From: Desulfocapsa sp.
Lineage (GTDB): Bacteria > Desulfobacterota > Desulfobulbia > Desulfobulbales > Desulfocapsaceae
Assembly (NCBI GenBank): GCA_016765495.1
Contig: JAESPV010000021.1
Coordinates: 59,395-123,394 of the forward strand
Direction: 5' to 3'
DNA: 64,000 nt
Shown here: one piece after another, positions 47,109 through 54,389 of the stretch
How positions within the stretch are numbered: position 1 is the first letter of the stretch
How the letters are laid out: each line of letters begins with the position of its first letter
Program-made: the position numbers and the translations under genes
Notes under the pieces: generated by a model
What the model was told of the DNA's origin: nothing
The model's input: only the letters and a program-made list of their open reading frames with translations
The model's database searches: none

Positions 47109-48326
47109 TCAGCAATCTGCCAAAAGTTGTTCGCTGTACTTCACCGCTTGAAGATAAAGTCCGCCCACCGATTTCGGGCTAACCTGTATCAGCTTAAGGT
47201 TGTGGAGACACGGCTCTTTCATACTCTGCTCATAGTTTTTTACAGCTTCGAGTACCGGGGCATAAGGCCCGGCTTTATCAATTAGGGCAATTGTCACATT
47301 ATCTGTCAGAGGCAGGTCGGCGAGCAGTTCTTTTATGGGGTGGTCGAGCATGGCATCAATAAGAGAAAAAAGACCCGACAGAAAAAGTTCATTTGAATGT
47401 TTTTTTAAGTTGCCATGTGTCGCAAGTAATTCACAAAATTTTGCTCTCACTACTGCAAGCCGTACAAGCTCTTCCGGTTTATCTGTGGCAATCTCAGAGA
47501 TCAGAACCAGCATAACAAACCGTCTGAAACGATTTGCCCCAAGAAAAGAAATGGCTCTGGAAACAGATACAACCTTTTCGAGAAGAAAAAAATGGGCCGA
47601 ATTGAGAAAGCGTAAGAGTTTGTAAGTGAGCGCTACATCTATTGAGATAATTTCTTCGAGACGTGTAATCGTGGTCTTTTTCTGGCTGACTTCAGCAAGT
47701 AATCGAAGAAGATTGACCTTTACTGACGCGAGTTCCTTCGTTTGTAACTCTTCAGGATGGCTAAAAAAATATCCCTGGAAGTAGTTGAAGCCAAGTTTGA
47801 GCGATTTGTCAAATTCTTCGTAGGTTTCGACTTTTTCTGCCAGAAATTTTAAGTGATCAAAGCGGGAAAGCTTATATAATAGTTTTTCCAGACGATCTAG
47901 TGGTGTCAGCTTAAAGTCCACTTTAATAATGCTTGCCAGTCTTATCAGCGGATCAAATTTTGGTTTATAGATAAAATCATCGAGAGCAAGAGTATAGCCT
48001 TGGTCAACCATTTTCTGGCAGGCTTTTACTACCTCGGTGGTGGGTTCAACATCTTCAAGGATTTCAATGACCAGACGATTTCTGGGAAAAGCAGAATGGA
48101 TATTTTTTAAAAGCAGTTCCTGGGTAAAGTTGATAAAACAGGGTTTTGTACCGGTTACTTTTTCTATTCCTTCCGTCAAGAAAGTTGAAGACAAGAGACT
48201 TGATGTAGCACGACTCCCTTCAGTATTACTAAGATTCCATTCATTATTACCCCGATACAGAAGCTCATAAGCATACAGCCGTTTGTTGTGGTTGAAAATC
48301 GGTTGACGGGCAATACAGAAATCCAT
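47109..48326 (-). CDS. EAL-HDOD (YuxH-like) signalling protein
   Basis: A 405-residue protein with an N-terminal EAL-like domain (IARQPIFNHNKRLYAYELLYRG) and a C-terminal HDOD domain (about residues 200-400, ALTYKLLRFLNSAHFFL and SRAISFLGANRFRRFVMLV). The EAL signature reads ELL, and several metal ligands are missing by eye, so it is more likely a c-di-GMP-independent or degenerate regulator than an active phosphodiesterase. No membrane helix or signal peptide is seen. Its partners are unknown. Confidence 0.85.
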   Translation of the reverse strand: MDFCIARQPIFNHNKRLYAYELLYRGNNEWNLSNTEGSRATSSLLSSTFLTEGIEKVTGTKPCFINFTQELLLKNIHSAFPRNRLVIEILEDVEPTTEVVKACQKMVDQGYTLALDDFIYKPKFDPLIRLASIIKVDFKLTPLDRLEKLLYKLSRFDHLKFLAEKVETYEEFDKSLKLGFNYFQGYFFSHPEELQTKELASVKVNLLRLLAEVSQKKTTITRLEEIISIDVALTYKLLRFLNSAHFFLLEKVVSVSRAISFLGANRFRRFVMLVLISEIATDKPEELVRLAVVRAKFCELLATHGNLKKHSNELFLSGLFSLIDAMLDHPIKELLADLPLTDNVTIALIDKAGPYAPVLEAVKNYEQSMKEPCLHNLKLIQVSPKSVGGLYLQAVKYSEQLLADC

Positions 48327-48478
48327 AATTATTTGATTAAAACCTTTATATGTTTGTTTGTTGAAAATTGCTTAAACTTCAACTACGAAGGAAAGGGTTT
48401 GTAAAAAACTCTTGTTACTTTCCCATTATTATTTAATCACAAGGAAAACAATTTGAACAGAGAATTAGGGAAATATTT

Positions 48479-48805
48479 CTATATGGAAAGAAATCCGGAA
48501 AGCCAGTACAAACCCATACCCACAAGCACCGTACCTCCCAGACTTTTAGTCTTCACAGCAAAAAGAAGGGTGGGGATAGCCACTAGAAATTCAGGTTTCC
48601 CAAGTTCCAGACTACGGGCTGCCTGATCAGTAAAAAGAATAGGAGCAAGGAGTGCGCAAAGGATTGCGACCGGAATCATACTCAGCCAGTCAATTAACCA
48701 CTTTGGCAGTTGACGGTGTGCCAGATAGACGAGAGGCAGCCAGCGCGGAAGATAGGTGACGAGACCCATGCCGCCAAAAAGAAAGAGATAGTCGAAAAAG
48801 CTCAT
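48479..48805 (-). CDS. azlD: AzlD-family branched-chain amino-acid exporter subunit
   Basis: A 108-residue inner-membrane protein with three or four hydrophobic segments (FFDYLFLFGGMGLVTYLPRWLPLVYL, IDWLSMIPVAILCALLAPIL and others). It begins 4 bases before the azlC stop, as in typical AzlCD operons, where the two proteins form a branched-chain amino-acid exporter. Confidence 0.85.
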   Translation of the reverse strand: MSFFDYLFLFGGMGLVTYLPRWLPLVYLAHRQLPKWLIDWLSMIPVAILCALLAPILFTDQAARSLELGKPEFLVAIPTLLFAVKTKSLGGTVLVGMGLYWLSGFLSI

Positions 48806-49545
48806 CTTTTTTTCTCCCGGTATCTTTTAAGGTAATAGCCGATACTTGCTGCCAGAACGGAAGAGCCTATAACATAACTGTCTCCTGGGATAAATAAATA
48901 CCAGGCCGTCGCTATGCCTAATGCAGTGAGTCCGGTGATAACATAAATGGCATCGTGGAGTTGGAAGAGCAGCAGAGCAAGAAACATGGCGGTGAGAGCA
49001 TAGTCGGTTCCGAAGGCGCCCGTGGGGATGAACTGGCCGATCAGTGCCCCGCAGACGGTGGAGGTAACCCAGGCCATATTTGCGAGTTGGTTAACAGTTA
49101 TTGCCCGCTTATGATCCCAGTTAGTTTTACGAAACTGGGTCATGTTTACGGCGAAACTTTCATCGGTGATGCCATAGGCAAAAAAGCTTAAAAACATCCG
49201 TTGCAAGCCGCCGAGATGAACTGCAAGCGCAGAACTCATGAGAAAATGACGAAGATTAACAACAAAGGTTGTGAAGATTATGGCCCAGACCCCGGAACCG
49301 GCAGCCAGCATGGCAACACAAATAAACTGGGCTGAACCTGCAAAGACAAGGATGGACATCATTGCCACAGCCCAGGTTGGAATCTCCGCCTGATTGGCTA
49401 GTACACCAAGGGCCAGGCCAATCGGAATGTATCCAAAACAGATGGGCCAGGAGGCCATGGCGCCGTCCCGAAACCATCCCTGCATCTTCGGGAGTGTTTT
49501 ATCCTTTTCCATCGCTTGTTTATGCATTTCTTTTCTTCCAATCAT
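48802..49545 (-). CDS. azlC: AzlC-family branched-chain amino-acid exporter
   Basis: A 247-residue membrane protein with the AzlC signature (PICFGYIPIGLALGVLANQAEI, FAGSAQFICVAMLAAG, NLRHFLMSSALA and FAYGITDESFAVN). It exports branched-chain or related amino acids together with AzlD. A short basic N-terminal region precedes the first helix. A 290-base gap separates it from efp on the other strand. Confidence 0.88.
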   Translation of the reverse strand: MIGRKEMHKQAMEKDKTLPKMQGWFRDGAMASWPICFGYIPIGLALGVLANQAEIPTWAVAMMSILVFAGSAQFICVAMLAAGSGVWAIIFTTFVVNLRHFLMSSALAVHLGGLQRMFLSFFAYGITDESFAVNMTQFRKTNWDHKRAITVNQLANMAWVTSTVCGALIGQFIPTGAFGTDYALTAMFLALLLFQLHDAIYVITGLTALGIATAWYLFIPGDSYVIGSSVLAASIGYYLKRYREKKR

Positions 49546-49835
49546 GATCGCCTTGGATGTTCCCTGGTTTTATGGGTTGCCAAAGGAGTGTTCTCGTGAC
49601 TATAATAGTGGGGTTTTTAAGAAAATCTATGTTTTGTTGTAATACCTTACAGAATATTCCCTGGATCCTGTACTTACTTGTGTTTTTCAGGAAATCATTC
49701 TGAAACGCTACTTATACCCCTCAAGGGGGATATTGAAAAGAGTGTTGGCTTATCTACTTACTGTTTAGTTCCCGTTCTTAAACGGTGTTAGAATAAATTA
49801 CCTCCCTGGGAATTGGGAATTGATGGAGAAAAATT
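49546..49835. other. Divergent intergenic region between azlC and efp
   Basis: About 290 bases with no gene. A candidate efp -10 box (TAGAAT, with TG-like extension) lies near 49790. Promoters for both directions must be here, but no strong -35 was found. Confidence 0.4.
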
Positions 49836-50399
49836 ATGCTTACTGCTTCTGATTTACGTAAAGGGCTTAAGATCCAACTTGATGGTCAACCTTACATTAT
49901 AACGCACTTTGAGTTTTCAAAACCCGGTAAAGGCCAGGCGCTCTATCGTTGCAAAATGCGCAATATGATAACTGGAAATCAGTTTAGTCAGACCTATCGC
50001 TCCAATGAAAAATTTGAAAAACCCGCTCTTGAAGAACGGAAAATGCAGTATTTGTACAATCAGGGTGATGAATATCATTTTATGGATACGGAGAGTTACG
50101 AACAGACCTTTATTACTAAGGAACAGCTTGGTGATAATGTGAGCCTTATGACGGATAATATGGAGCTGGATGTTCTCTTTTTTGATGAAAAGCCAATTGA
50201 TGTAACTCTGCCGATTTTTGTGAACCTTCTGGTGACAGTGGCAGAACCCTGGGCGAAAGGTGATACTTCCGGAAATGACACGAAGCCTGTGACCGTCGAA
50301 ACTGGATATACTCTCCAGGTGCCGCCCTTTGTAGTTGAAGGGGATACAATTCAGATCGATACAAGAACCGGGGCCTATGTGACCCGCGTTAAAGAGTAA
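49836..50399 (+). CDS. efp: Elongation factor P
   Basis: The 187-residue translation factor that relieves stalling at polyproline. The KOW-like domain 1 has the modified-loop sequence FSKPGKGQALYR with the target lysine at residue 32. The S1-like C-terminal domain ends VEGDTIQIDTRTGAYVTRVKE. The EpmA gene follows after 7 bases, so the lysine is probably beta-lysylated, but EpmB is not in the window. Confidence 0.95.
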   Translation: MLTASDLRKGLKIQLDGQPYIITHFEFSKPGKGQALYRCKMRNMITGNQFSQTYRSNEKFEKPALEERKMQYLYNQGDEYHFMDTESYEQTFITKEQLGDNVSLMTDNMELDVLFFDEKPIDVTLPIFVNLLVTVAEPWAKGDTSGNDTKPVTVETGYTLQVPPFVVEGDTIQIDTRTGAYVTRVKE

Positions 50400-50406
50400 T
50401 TAATCC

Positions 50407-51297
50407 GTGCTTGACCAGAAAAGGCTGCATATTCGTGCAGCCTTTTTTCAGGCAATCCGCAGTTTTTTTCAAGGACAGGGCTTTCTTGAGGTTGATACTC
50501 CCATCCGTCAGCCCCTGATAATCCCTGAACAGAATATTGTTCCTGTTCCTTCTGGAACGCATTTTCTTCAATCTTCTCCAGAATTATATATGAAGCGTTT
50601 GCTTGCTTCTGGCTGTGAACAGATTTTTCAAATTTGTCGCTGTTTCAGGTCTGGTGAACGAGGCAGATTGCATTTGGAAGAGTTTGTAATGCTGGAATGG
50701 TATCGGATCGATGCTGATTATACGAATTTGATGGAAGATTGCGAAAAATTATTTCAATTTTTGGACTCAGAACTGGCAGATTGCAGGTTCCCTGTTTCTC
50801 TGCACGAGCCATGGGAAAAAGTGACAGTGGAACAGGCGTTTCAGAAATATTGTTCAGTTTCTCCAAGTGATGCTTTGAGGCAGGATACCTTTGATCTTTT
50901 GCTGGTGGAAGAAGTCGAGCCGCATTTAGGTAGAAAAACGCCCACTATTCTGTACGATTATCCTTTGGAACTTGCCTCACTTGCCCGTCCTAAAGCTGAT
51001 CACATGGGAATTGCAGAACGCTTTGAACTCTATGTGGAGGGTATAGAGCTCGCCAACGGCTTTTCCGAACTCACCGATCCTGTTCAGCAGCGGAGTCGCT
51101 TTGAGGAAGAGTACGCAAAAATGGAAACAAGTCATCAAAGACAAAAAAAAATGCCTGAACTATTCTTACAGGATCTTGGAAAAATAAATCAGGCCGCAGG
51201 AATTGCCATGGGGCTGGATCGCCTGTTTATGCTGATTATCGGACAGGACTCTCTTGATGATGCAGTTCCATTCTCACCGGACGAGCTTGATATGTAA
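50407..51297 (+). CDS. epmA: EF-P beta-lysine ligase EpmA (GenX/PoxA)
   Basis: A 296-residue lysyl-tRNA-synthetase-like enzyme that attaches (R)-beta-lysine to EF-P. Class II motif 1 is near IRSFFQGQGFLEVDTP, motif 2 is QICRCFRSGERGRLHLEEFVMLEWYR, and motif 3 is GIAMGLDRLFMLI. There is no anticodon-binding domain. The start is GTG at 50407. The first codons overlap an intrinsic terminator hairpin. Operon order efp-epmA supports the function. Confidence 0.92.
   Translation: MLDQKRLHIRAAFFQAIRSFFQGQGFLEVDTPIRQPLIIPEQNIVPVPSGTHFLQSSPELYMKRLLASGCEQIFQICRCFRSGERGRLHLEEFVMLEWYRIDADYTNLMEDCEKLFQFLDSELADCRFPVSLHEPWEKVTVEQAFQKYCSVSPSDALRQDTFDLLLVEEVEPHLGRKTPTILYDYPLELASLARPKADHMGIAERFELYVEGIELANGFSELTDPVQQRSRFEEEYAKMETSHQRQKKMPELFLQDLGKINQAAGIAMGLDRLFMLIIGQDSLDDAVPFSPDELDM
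50419..50448 (+). terminator. Intrinsic terminator inside the epmA coding sequence
   Basis: AAAAGGCTGCA (50419-50429) pairs perfectly with TGCAGCCTTTT (50436-50446) across a 6-base loop and is followed by more T residues. It lies 4-14 codons after the epmA start, in a region encoding conserved residues. It should reduce epmA transcription relative to efp unless translating ribosomes prevent folding. Confidence 0.75.
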
Positions 51298-51319
51298 GGG
51301 GAATGTTGAATAGAATTTT

Positions 51320-51349
51320 TTGACACACAGTGGCATGTTATGGTAGTCT
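51320..51349 (+). promoter_or_regulatory. Candidate promoter of the selenopeptide gene
   Basis: TTGACA at 51320-51325, then 18 bases and TAGTCT at 51344-51349, about 95 bases before the start codon. A leader hairpin with CCTTTCC pairing to GGAAAAGG follows near 51400. No terminator separates it from epmA, so readthrough is also possible. Confidence 0.5.
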
Positions 51350-51444
51350 GATTCTCGATACTGGAGGCAATCCATATAGGTTGTCCCTATCCTGTCCTTT
51401 CCGTAAGGAAAAGGATCTATTCTATTTTAAAGGAGAATAAGACC

Positions 51445-51876
51445 ATGGACGCAAAGGAACTGAAAAAGATCCTTGCTGGAATCGGAGTCGTTGGCCTGAT
51501 GGCTGGTGGTGGAATATCCGTTCCCGGTAGTGCTGGTGCCAGTGGCTGAGGTGGTGAAAAGCCCAGTGCAGTTGGCACTGAAACAAAAGTTGTCCCCGGC
51601 AGTGGCTGAGGGGGAACTAAACATGACGCAGGTAGCGTCACAAAACTCGTAGATGAAGAAAAAGCCAAAGCCGGAAAAGTTGTAGGTGATGTAGAAGCAA
51701 AAACTGGCGAAGTCCTGGATGACGCAAAAGTTAAAGCTGAAGAAGCGATGGACAAAGCAAAGTCGGACATCAAAAAACAACCGGCAGGTAGTGGTTGAAG
51801 CGGAACCAAACATGACGCAGGTAGCGTTGAAGATGCAAAGAAAAAAGGATCTCAGAAGAGCGGCTGAAGTGGTTAG
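51445..51876 (+). CDS. sbtA: SbtA-like RiPP precursor with four in-frame TGA (selenocysteine) codons
   Basis: With TGA read as selenocysteine (U), one frame runs from ATG 51445 to TAG 51874, 143 residues, with a strong RBS (AAAGGAG). The N-terminus is MDAKELKKILAGIGVVGLMAGGG, a hydrophobic leader-like region. Four TGA codons at 51547, 51607, 51796 and 51865 (residues 35, 55, 118 and 141) each sit in SGU followed by GG or SG. Residues 56-112 between the middle sites are Lys/Glu/Ala-rich and probably helical. The S-G-U-[GS]-G repeats resemble, from memory, the SbtA (selenobiotic-type) precursors that are paired with a SPASM radical SAM maturase SbtM. No maturase is in this window. The ORF track misses the gene because it stops at TGA. 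Coding by accident is unlikely: the frame, the SGU context and the hairpins all repeat four times. Confidence 0.82.
51564..51580 (+). promoter_or_regulatory. Bacterial SECIS-like hairpin 1
   Basis: CAGTGC/GCACTG stem with the loop AGTTG, beginning 14 bases after the first TGA. The apical loop has a GTT, not the GGT seen in the others, so it may be the weakest element. Confidence 0.65.
51613..51638 (+). repeat. 26-bp repeat carrying SECIS 2, copy 1
   Basis: The block GGAAC(T/C)AAACATGACGC and its continuation encode GTKHDAGS and recur at 51802-51827 with one mismatch. The repeat contains the SECIS stem. Confidence 0.75.
51624..51640 (+). promoter_or_regulatory. Bacterial SECIS-like hairpin 2
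   Basis: A perfect 6-bp TGACGC/GCGTCA stem with the loop AGGTA, beginning 14 bases after the second TGA. The GGT in the loop matches the conserved apical element of E. coli fdhF-type SECIS RNAs that bind SelB. Confidence 0.75.
51802..51827 (+). repeat. 26-bp repeat carrying SECIS 3, copy 2
   Basis: Second copy of the repeat at 51613-51638, with one difference. Confidence 0.75.
51813..51829 (+). promoter_or_regulatory. Bacterial SECIS-like hairpin 3
   Basis: TGACGC pairs with GCGTTG using two G-T pairs; the loop is AGGTA. It begins 14 bases after the third TGA, as in element 2. Confidence 0.7.
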
Positions 51877-51882
51877 TAAATA

Positions 51883-51896
51883 AGTGCGGTCGCACT
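51883..51896 (+). promoter_or_regulatory. Bacterial SECIS-like hairpin 4
   Basis: AGTGC/GCACT stem with the loop GGTC, 15 bases after the fourth TGA. It lies past the TAG stop in the 3' untranslated region, so coding does not constrain its sequence, yet the hairpin is present. Confidence 0.7.
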
Positions 51897-51908
51897 AACT
51901 GATTTATG

Positions 51909-51949
51909 AAGGGTCGATTGTGACAGGCGTCATGATTGGCCTTTTTTTT
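51909..51949 (+). terminator. Terminator of the selenopeptide transcript
   Basis: A stem of about 15 pairs with some G-T pairs (AAGGGTCGATTGTGAC with GTCATGATTGGCCTT) around an AGGC loop, followed by a run of T residues. Confidence 0.8.
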
Positions 51950-52179
51950 ATATGTTTTATTAAAAGAATAACGATCCTTATTGGAATAAAAAGTTTTGTA
52001 ATGTCAAGCACTAAGGATGGTGCGTGGGTGTGTGTTGATAATTATGTGATGCAAGGGGTTGGTAGCTGATGAGCAGGGTTATTGAAAAATAATAATTAGT
52101 GATGTATCCTTTGTTGTACAAATTAGAATTAATGTTGCTAACCTATTCCGTTTATTAATACCAACAAAGAGGATTTCTC
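51950..52179. other. Intergenic region before the Lpp-like gene
   Basis: About 230 AT-rich bases with stops in all frames. No ORF or hairpin is convincing. It should contain the promoter of the small lipoprotein gene. Confidence 0.4.
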
Positions 52180-52422
52180 ATGAAACACACAGTAAAAGTA
52201 CTTGCCTTATTCACCGTGATAGGCCTTGCAGGTTGCGGTGCCAGCAATAGCGATCTGGAAGCTGTGAAAGCTCTCGCCCAGCAAGCCAATACAACTGCAG
52301 ATGCAGCCCTGAAGACTGCTCGCAGTGCAGAAAACATTGCCATGGATGCCAAAGCATCGGCTGATGCAGCAGAGAATAAGATTGAAAGTATGGCTAAAGG
52401 ACAGAAAACGAAACATAAATAA
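52180..52422 (+). CDS. Small Lpp-like alanine-zipper lipoprotein
   Basis: An 80-residue lipoprotein. The signal peptide ends in GLAGC (lipobox, cysteine at residue 19). The mature part is an alanine-rich heptad coiled coil (LEAVKALAQQANTTADAALKTARSAENIAMDAKASADAAENKI) like Lpp of enterobacteria. The Lys-rich C-terminus (GQKTKHK) may allow linkage to peptidoglycan, as with Lpp's terminal lysine. An outer-membrane location is expected. It is monocistronic with a strong RBS and its own terminator. Confidence 0.85.
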   Translation: MKHTVKVLALFTVIGLAGCGASNSDLEAVKALAQQANTTADAALKTARSAENIAMDAKASADAAENKIESMAKGQKTKHK

Positions 52423-52450
52423 GGTTTTCATTCCTGTACTCTTTTTCTTT

Positions 52451-52496
52451 ATCCCTCCCGGTAATCTGTCTGGAAGACCGGGAGGGATTATTTTTT
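52451..52496. terminator. Bidirectional terminator between lipoprotein and ygiQ
   Basis: A perfect 12-bp ATCCCTCCCGGT/ACCGGGAGGGAT stem with a 14-base loop, followed by T residues on the plus side. It overlaps the 3' end of the convergent ygiQ gene. Confidence 0.85.
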
Positions 52497-54293
52497 GCGC
52501 CTGCCTGAAGCATTATTTCTCTTTTGTTTCCTGGAACCTTCAACTGGCTGCGAGGTCTTTTGTGGATGTAGTAGTCGTTCCAGAATTCTCCGTTGTTTCA
52601 TCCGTTCAGATTGTCCTCGAGCAACAAAAATAGGTTTCTCCGTATCCCTATGCAGTCCGGTAACGTACATAGCCGTTGCTATGTTGCCGGGAGTGGGGGT
52701 GAAATCCTGGAATTGTCTTAATTCAAGGCCCAGCTTTTGCAGAGTCTTGGCCATGTTTGCAGTGTGAGATTCCCGGCATCCCGGATGGGAAGAAATGATG
52801 TAGGGACTGAAGTGTATATCTTTCTTCAGTTCACGGCTGAGTTTACGTCCAAGATCCAGGAATTTTCGTAATTGTGCATGGGATTCTTTGTGCATAAGTT
52901 CAAGCACTTCAGGTTCTGTATGTTCAGGGGCAATTTTCATGGCACCCGGAGTGTGGGCGCGGATAATTTCTTTAAAGAGTGCCGGGGTTCTGATTAGAAG
53001 CTCCAGTCGCAGGCCGGATGAAATAAAAACATTTTTAACTGCAGGAAGCGCTGAGATCTTACCTAATAGAGATAAAAATGCTTGTTCATCGATCTGGAGG
53101 TTTTTGCACACTTGCGGATAGAGACAATCGTGTTTTTTACATGATCCAATACGGCAGGTGACACCATACAGATTAGCGGTGGGGCCTCCAAGGTCGCTGA
53201 TGGTTCCCTTGAAATTTTTCATGGAGCTTACCTGTTTTGCTTCACGAAGCAAGGATTCCTGACTGCGACTGGTGATAGCTGGTCCCTGATGACGGGTGAT
53301 GGCACAAAACGAGCAGTTTCCCGAGCAGCCACGGACAGTGGTTAAGGAGTGCTGGATCATTCTGGCAGCAGGGACGTTCGGAAATGCCGGGTGTTCACAA
53401 CGGGTAAATGGGAGTTCGTAGAGATTATCCATCTCTTTTGTGGTGATTTTAGGGGGTTGTGGATGTTGAATGATCCATGAACTCTGTTGTTTCTGGATCA
53501 ACTGTATATCTGCATAGCTTCTTGCCTGGGAGTCCACCTCTTTTTCAGCCCGCAGAAATAACGCCTTGTCCTGACTGATTTCCTGCCAGGATGGAAGGAT
53601 ACTATTTCCTCTTTTTTTCCGGCCCTCTCTTTCCAGGTAGCATTTTTCGCTGAGCCGTTCACAGGTTCCGGAAATGTTTGTAAGATCATAGCCTTTGTCC
53701 AGTCGTTCTGCAATCTGGATAATTGCCTTCTCTCCCATGCCATAGACAATAAGATCTGCCTTGGCATCACTCAACAGCGAGCCGCGCAGCTTTTTTTGTT
53801 TATAATCGTAATGGGTGAAGCGACGTAGAGATGCTTCAACACCACCAAGTATTATGGGGACATCTTTGTAGGCGGAGCGGGCAAGATTGGCATACAGCAT
53901 GGAGGCCCGATCCGGGCGTCTCCTTGAGGTCTTTTCTCTTTTTTGGCCAAACCAGGGATTTCCGTCAGGTGAATAGGAATCTTTTTCACGCACCTTGCCA
54001 CTGCCGGTGTAATTGGCAACAATTGAATCCAGGTTTCCTCCTGTTATTCCAAAAAAGAGGCGGGGCCTGCCAAATATCTTAAACGCATCATTGGTGTCAT
54101 ATCGGGGTTGTGCAAGGATGGCTACACGATATCCTTTGCTTTCCAGCAGCCTGCCAATGAGAGCCACTCCGAAGGAGGGGTGGTCCACATAGGCATCTCC
54201 GGTGATGAGGATGATGTCTATTTCCTTCCATCCTCGTGCAGTACATTCTTTTTTTGTCGCTGGAAGTGGTGAAATGGTGTCAATTGTTTTCAT
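52488..54293 (-). CDS. ygiQ: YgiQ-family radical SAM protein
   Basis: A 601-residue UPF0313-type radical SAM protein of unknown reaction. The N-terminal domain is B12-binding-like (DIILITGDAYVDHPSFGVALIGRLLESKGYRVAI). The radical SAM motif CSGNCSFCAITRHQG is in the middle (CX3CX2C). The tail has the family motif QDFTPTPGNIATAMYVTG. The C-terminus is basic and low-complexity (KQKRNNASGRRKK). It is not a SPASM maturase and is probably unrelated to the adjacent selenopeptide. Confidence 0.88.
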   Translation of the reverse strand: MKTIDTISPLPATKKECTARGWKEIDIILITGDAYVDHPSFGVALIGRLLESKGYRVAILAQPRYDTNDAFKIFGRPRLFFGITGGNLDSIVANYTGSGKVREKDSYSPDGNPWFGQKREKTSRRRPDRASMLYANLARSAYKDVPIILGGVEASLRRFTHYDYKQKKLRGSLLSDAKADLIVYGMGEKAIIQIAERLDKGYDLTNISGTCERLSEKCYLEREGRKKRGNSILPSWQEISQDKALFLRAEKEVDSQARSYADIQLIQKQQSSWIIQHPQPPKITTKEMDNLYELPFTRCEHPAFPNVPAARMIQHSLTTVRGCSGNCSFCAITRHQGPAITSRSQESLLREAKQVSSMKNFKGTISDLGGPTANLYGVTCRIGSCKKHDCLYPQVCKNLQIDEQAFLSLLGKISALPAVKNVFISSGLRLELLIRTPALFKEIIRAHTPGAMKIAPEHTEPEVLELMHKESHAQLRKFLDLGRKLSRELKKDIHFSPYIISSHPGCRESHTANMAKTLQKLGLELRQFQDFTPTPGNIATAMYVTGLHRDTEKPIFVARGQSERMKQRRILERLLHPQKTSQPVEGSRKQKRNNASGRRKK

Positions 54294-54389
54294 TATTCTA
54301 TTGTAACTATGGACATGGATTTGTGCAAATGGGAATGTGATTCCTTGGCATGAGTTGAATGTAAAAGATTTCCAGGCAGAAGGATCCCG

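Noticed and set aside
51445-51549. Selenopeptide gene as a short 34-residue ORF ending at the first TGA, or as a pseudogene
   Set aside because: The frame continues with protein-like composition, the TGA context repeats four times, and hairpins follow each at fixed spacing. A decayed gene would not show this.
51417-51813. Two antisense ORFs of 130 and 128 codons over the selenopeptide gene
   Set aside because: They are shadows on the minus strand of a repetitive coding sequence, lack family resemblance, and the plus strand has an RBS, promoter, repeated Sec motifs and terminator.
52488-54293. YgiQ as the maturase of the adjacent selenopeptide
   Set aside because: It has YgiQ-family features throughout, lacks a SPASM-type C-terminal cysteine domain and is a common housekeeping-type gene.
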